Shown: piece after piece, positions 23,110 to 25,946 of the stretch | How the letters are laid out: every line of letters begins with the position of its first letter | Position numbering within the stretch: position 1 is the stretch's first letter | NCBI GenBank assembly: GCA_050942625.1 | Contig: JBMNNS010000016.1 | Location: forward strand, 1 to 25,946 | DNA: 25,946 nucleotides | From: JBMNNS01 sp050942625 | GTDB lineage: Bacteria > Bacillota > Dethiobacteria > DTU022 > UBA8154 | Direction of reading: 5' to 3' | The notes under the pieces: generated by a model | Databases searched by the model: none | What the model was told of the DNA's origin: nothing | Seen by the model: only the letters and a program-made list of their open reading frames with translations | Position numbers and translations under genes: made by a program

Positions 23110-23368
23110 CAATGATTCCCCCTGAATATTTTCCAACACTATTATTTAGGACTCTTTTTTGTAATGTAAGGGGTAAAACCGGTGAATAATAGACCCTGGT
23201 ACTTGTGATTATAAAAGCATTGTTATTTTTAGGATCCTCTTCAGATTTACCCCCTGAAAAACTCTCTAAAAATTGCTTATTAATTTGGTTATCCCTAAGA
23301 TCCATATTGAAGATACCTATGATATCCTTCAAAGGCAAAACTCGAAAATTTCCAATGTGCAAAAACAT
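23102..23368 (-). CDS. remB: RemB/YaaB-like DNA-binding regulator (DUF370)
   Basis: A small protein of 88 residues resembling Bacillus YaaB/RemB, which is encoded in the same place between recF and gyrB and is linked to extracellular matrix gene control. Family features are the start MFLHIGNFRVLPLKDIIGIF and the VYYSPVLPLTLQKR segment. I chose the ATG at 23368 because AGGGGGG precedes it and the family starts there. The frame continues 21 codons upstream with a hydrophobic sequence, but that has no SD and is probably untranslated. The acidic insertion near residues 40-50 (SGGKSEEDPKNN) is variable in the family. Its stop overlaps the gyrB start by 8 nt. Confidence 0.85.
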   Translation of the reverse strand: MFLHIGNFRVLPLKDIIGIFNMDLRDNQINKQFLESFSGGKSEEDPKNNNAFIITSTRVYYSPVLPLTLQKRVLNNSVGKYSGGIIDE

Positions 23369-23430
23369 TTTTTTCCCCCCTGCAAGTAAAAGATTTAAAA
23401 ACATAATTAGCATAAAAGTATTTTTAAACA

Positions 23431-24348
23431 TCAGGTGAAAATATAGTCTTCATATAAATATTGGTATAACCCGGGAAAAGGTTTCAGGGTTCTAAAGACC
23501 AATTCTGATTCAATTTCTTCCGGGTTTTTTTCCTCTACCAGCATTACATAACGTTGTGCCAACCTGCCTAAAATTTTTCTTCTTAAATTATTATCGAGGT
23601 CTGTTCTTTCCATCATCCTGCTGAGCCGCCTGGCATATTGAGCTAGAATTTTCTTTTTACACAGCAGGTAAATGTTATAATCCAGGGAAGGATATAAAGA
23701 GACAACCTCCGAAAAACAAAGCCATGGTTCCCTGTGATATAAGACCTTTAAAGGACCAAGCCAGCCCTCTATTATAGGATAACAACAGGGACAAAGGCCC
23801 TCTTTCAACTCATAATCCCAGACATAATCCTTGCAATTCATACAAACCTTGGCCCCACTTTTTTCCTTTAACCTTTGTCTGTCATAACATGTTTGAAAAA
23901 TTTTTTTAAGCGATTCCTGAAAAAAAGGTGGAGAATGCTGAAGAGCTTTGTCCAATTTCTTTTTATCTTTTTCAGCCATTAAAAAAGTAACCTTATCTTC
24001 CCCTAATTTTGATTCCTTTACCTGGGATCCCCCCGCCCCTGTTTGGGAAGGTTTTTTGGCCCTAAAGTCGGCATTAATAAATTTTATATCCTTGATGAGA
24101 TCCTGGCCAACCACGGCATTAAAATCAGCTATGATCCTAAATTTAATCATAGTTAAATGATAAAGCCAGGTACTATCAGTTACCTCCACCCATAAAATAC
24201 GTTCTTTTATTGTCAGGGGGCGTGTATAATTAACGATTTGTTTTCCAACTATCTTTGGCCAGTAACTAATAAAGCGCCTTGAATTTAATTGTTTTTTTAA
24301 CCCAACCTTGCCTAAAAAATGCTCAATTGAAGGACCAATTTGTTCCAT
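23431..24348 (-). CDS. DciA-like (DUF721) protein with C-terminal zinc-ribbon extension
   Basis: Residues 1 to about 95 resemble DUF721/DciA, the helicase-loading factor of many bacteria (ISYWPKIVGKQIVNYTRP, then LWVEVTDSTWLYHLTMIK). At 305 residues the protein is much longer than usual DciA proteins (roughly 90-190). After a Lys/Ser/Gly-rich linker (about 96-120), the C-terminal part has Cys169-x2-Cys172-x13-Cys186-x2-Cys189, a zinc-ribbon pattern, followed by about 115 mostly helical, basic residues I do not recognise. The ATG is 5 nt after the recF stop, with GGGGGA 10 nt upstream. Location beside recF, gyrB and dnaN supports a replication role. The DUF721 assignment is by motif recall and moderately sure; the function of the extension is unknown. 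Confidence 0.75.
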   Translation of the reverse strand: MEQIGPSIEHFLGKVGLKKQLNSRRFISYWPKIVGKQIVNYTRPLTIKERILWVEVTDSTWLYHLTMIKFRIIADFNAVVGQDLIKDIKFINADFRAKKPSQTGAGGSQVKESKLGEDKVTFLMAEKDKKKLDKALQHSPPFFQESLKKIFQTCYDRQRLKEKSGAKVCMNCKDYVWDYELKEGLCPCCYPIIEGWLGPLKVLYHREPWLCFSEVVSLYPSLDYNIYLLCKKKILAQYARRLSRMMERTDLDNNLRRKILGRLAQRYVMLVEEKNPEEIESELVFRTLKPFPGLYQYLYEDYIFT

Positions 24349-24353
24349 CTTTT

Positions 24354-25487
24354 TTAAATCCCCCTGATCTTACCTTCCATAACGCCCAAATAGGTATTGT
24401 TACTGAAGCTCCTTAAATAAGGCTCCAATTCCTTTTCCTTTTTTGTTATTGTCAAAAAAACTTGTTCTGCAGAATCAAAAAGAGAAAAACATTGTTGTCT
24501 GCGTTCCTCATCAAGCTCAGAAAAAACATCATCAAGAAGAAATAAGGGTTTTTCTCTATTTTGACTGTGAATTTGAATCTGGGCTGCCTTCAAGGCTATA
24601 ATAATACTTCTTTGCTGTCCATGGGAGGCAAAACGTTTCGCTTCCCTTTCCTCTAATAAAAAAAGAAGATCATCCCTGTGCGGGCCCAGTAAAGAATAGC
24701 CCCTTTTTAATTCCTCTTTTTCTATTATTGACAATTTATGATAAAAGGTTTCCTCAACTTCAGAAAGATCGGCAGGTATCTCCCCATATTCACCTTCACC
24801 AATAAGGGTTTTATAAACCAACTGCAGTTTTTTCCCCGGACCAAACAATACTTTAAAGTTGCCATTGGCAAGTTCATCCCACTTAGCAACAGTTTCTTTT
24901 CTTTGCACTATTATACGACTACCAAAATGAATAATCTGTTCGTTCCAGGTCCTAAGTAATTTATTAGTATCTTTTCCATACCTGTTATCCCTCAATATTT
25001 TGTTTTTCTGCAAGAGTATTTTATTGTAGCGGCTTAAATAATCAGCATAAAAAGAGTTGGTTTGGCATATTTCCCGATCTAGAAAACGCCGTCTTTCATT
25101 TGGTCCCCTCCTGATCAATTCAAGATCTTCCGGTACAAAGAAAATAACCGGAAAAACAGGCATCATTGCAAGTTTGGAATTTTTAATACCATTGATTTTA
25201 ATCTGTTTTTTTTGATCTTTTACCTCATAACCTATTTCCAGTTTATGGAGCCTTTTTCCAGCATAGATTGTTCCCCGTATTCGATAAAATGACTTGTTCC
25301 ATAAAACCAGATCCAAATCTTTAGTCGTCCTGTAAGATCTACCGGTACAAAGATTATAAATTGATTCTAAGAAATTACTTTTTCCCTGACCATTTGGTCC
25401 CTTTACAATATAAACACCGGGCAAAAATTGCAGTTGTGCCTCCTCGTAATTACGATAGTTTTCAAGCTGTAAGTCCTTAATGAACAA
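24354..25487 (-). CDS. recF: DNA replication and repair protein RecF
   Basis: An SMC-like ATPase of the RecFOR pathway, which helps load RecA at single-strand gaps. The Walker A motif GPNGQGKSN lies at 30-38, the signature region SHGQQRSIIIAL and Walker B LFLLDDVFSELDEERR in the C-terminal part. I place the start at TTG 25487 (377 residues): GGAG lies 9 nt upstream and the protein begins FIKDLQLENYRNY like homologues. Another TTG at 25502 is in frame but would contain this SD and has none itself. The gene starts 19 nt after dnaN ends; the S4-domain gene yaaA, found between dnaN and recF in Bacillus, is missing. Confidence 0.96.
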   Translation of the reverse strand: MFIKDLQLENYRNYEEAQLQFLPGVYIVKGPNGQGKSNFLESIYNLCTGRSYRTTKDLDLVLWNKSFYRIRGTIYAGKRLHKLEIGYEVKDQKKQIKINGIKNSKLAMMPVFPVIFFVPEDLELIRRGPNERRRFLDREICQTNSFYADYLSRYNKILLQKNKILRDNRYGKDTNKLLRTWNEQIIHFGSRIIVQRKETVAKWDELANGNFKVLFGPGKKLQLVYKTLIGEGEYGEIPADLSEVEETFYHKLSIIEKEELKRGYSLLGPHRDDLLFLLEEREAKRFASHGQQRSIIIALKAAQIQIHSQNREKPLFLLDDVFSELDEERRQQCFSLFDSAEQVFLTITKKEKELEPYLRSFSNNTYLGVMEGKIRGI

Positions 25488-25506
25488 ACAAATGCACTCC
25501 AATTAA

Positions 25507-25946
25507 TCATTTATTAAGCTTGATAGGAAGCGTCAAATAACGGTAATCATCCATATCCTCATGCAACTCATTGTTGCCCTTAAAAATGCAAGGCCCAGTA
25601 TCGCCATTAAATTCTATTTGCACGATTTCCTCCTCCAATACCTTTAAAGGATCGAGAAGGTAACGAACGTTAAATAAAATTTCCTCCAGGTTTTCCCCTT
25701 CCTTTTGCTCCAAGACAAAATCCTCTTCTATCCTGCCCATTTCAGAACCAGCTTGAATTTTAAGATTGGAATCAAGAATCCGCAACATGATCATTTGATT
25801 ATTACCCTGGGCAAACAAGGAGGCCCTTGTGATCATTTTTTCTAATTCAAAACGGTTTACAATAATTTTGGTCCTGAATCCCTGAGGAAAAATATGATTT
25901 AGATCAGGATAGTTATTTTCAAGCAACCTAACGGAAATTACAAAAT
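25507..25946 (-). CDS. dnaN: DNA polymerase III beta clamp, C-terminal part (cut by window edge)
   Basis: The frame is open to the right edge, so only about the last 146 codons are seen, roughly the third clamp domain. Recognisable segments are RLLENNYPDLNHIFP, the IVNRFELEKMITRASLFA helix and the C-terminal YRYLTLPIKLNK, where family members end in a similar MPMRL/LPIR-like strand. Direction and order (dnaN-recF-gyrB) place dnaA and the replication origin just beyond the right edge, which I cannot see. The start codon lies outside the window; the TTG at 25926 is an internal leucine codon and not the start. Confidence 0.95.
   Translation of the reverse strand, partial: FVISVRLLENNYPDLNHIFPQGFRTKIIVNRFELEKMITRASLFAQGNNQMIMLRILDSNLKIQAGSEMGRIEEDFVLEQKEGENLEEILFNVRYLLDPLKVLEEEIVQIEFNGDTGPCIFKGNNELHEDMDDYRYLTLPIKLNK

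Noticed and set aside
23369..23431. N-terminal hydrophobic extension of RemB that could be read as a signal or membrane segment.
   Set aside because: The ATG at 23431 has no SD, while the one at 23368 has AGGGGGG and matches the family start; the extension is most likely untranslated.
1..25946. Search for rRNA, tRNA, CRISPR arrays, phage or toxin-antitoxin genes.
   Set aside because: No conserved rRNA or tRNA sequence, no regular repeat array and no gene of those kinds was seen in the gaps, which are short.

Overview
The window looks like an origin-proximal stretch of a low-to-moderate GC anaerobic Firmicute, most likely Clostridia. The evidence is a dnaN-recF-dciA-remB-gyrB-...-gyrA cluster, a T-box controlling branched-chain amino acid genes, an oxygen-labile type dihydroxy-acid dehydratase, a PdxS-type vitamin B6 enzyme and frequent TTG/GTG starts with strong Shine-Dalgarno (SD) sequences. 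I cannot name the genus from sequence alone. All 19 protein genes lie on the minus strand. If the origin lies beyond the right edge, next to the unseen dnaA, they are co-directional with replication.

Right to left, in the direction of transcription: the 3' part of dnaN (cut by the window edge), recF, a DciA-like gene with an unusual C-terminal zinc-ribbon region, remB and gyrB (positions 25946-21199). The yaaA gene that separates dnaN and recF in Bacillus is absent. Then comes a two-gene CoA-transferase resembling glutaconate CoA-transferase (20895-19095), lodged between gyrB and gyrA. gyrA (18861-16408) follows behind a leader with a large hairpin, then a biotin-domain-less carboxyltransferase of the pyruvate carboxylase B / oxaloacetate decarboxylase alpha / transcarboxylase 5S family (16200-14692).

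The middle is a branched-chain amino acid operon: a near-consensus promoter (14672-14643), a T-box leader (14580-14326), ilvE, ilvD, ilvB, ilvN, a 105-bp MITE-like element with a 9-bp target duplication placed exactly behind the ilvN stop codon, then leuC and leuD. ilvC, leuA and leuB are not present here. leuD runs into a divergent EF-G-like GTPase gene through a 44-bp junction holding a perfect SD, a possible six-codon mini-ORF and a hairpin that would cover the GTPase gene's own ribosome site.

The left part carries ddl (cell wall), pdxS without pdxT, a family 4 uracil-DNA glycosylase, and an OmpR-type response regulator with its sensor histidine kinase.

Most genes are ordinary housekeeping or biosynthetic genes, and I found no clear new multi-gene system. 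The observations most worth checking are the EF-G-like protein with NKLN in place of NKxD and Phe in place of the catalytic His, the leuD/EF-G junction, the DciA-zinc-ribbon fusion, the MITE in the ilv-leu operon, and perfect palindromes overlapping the ilv and pdxS promoters.
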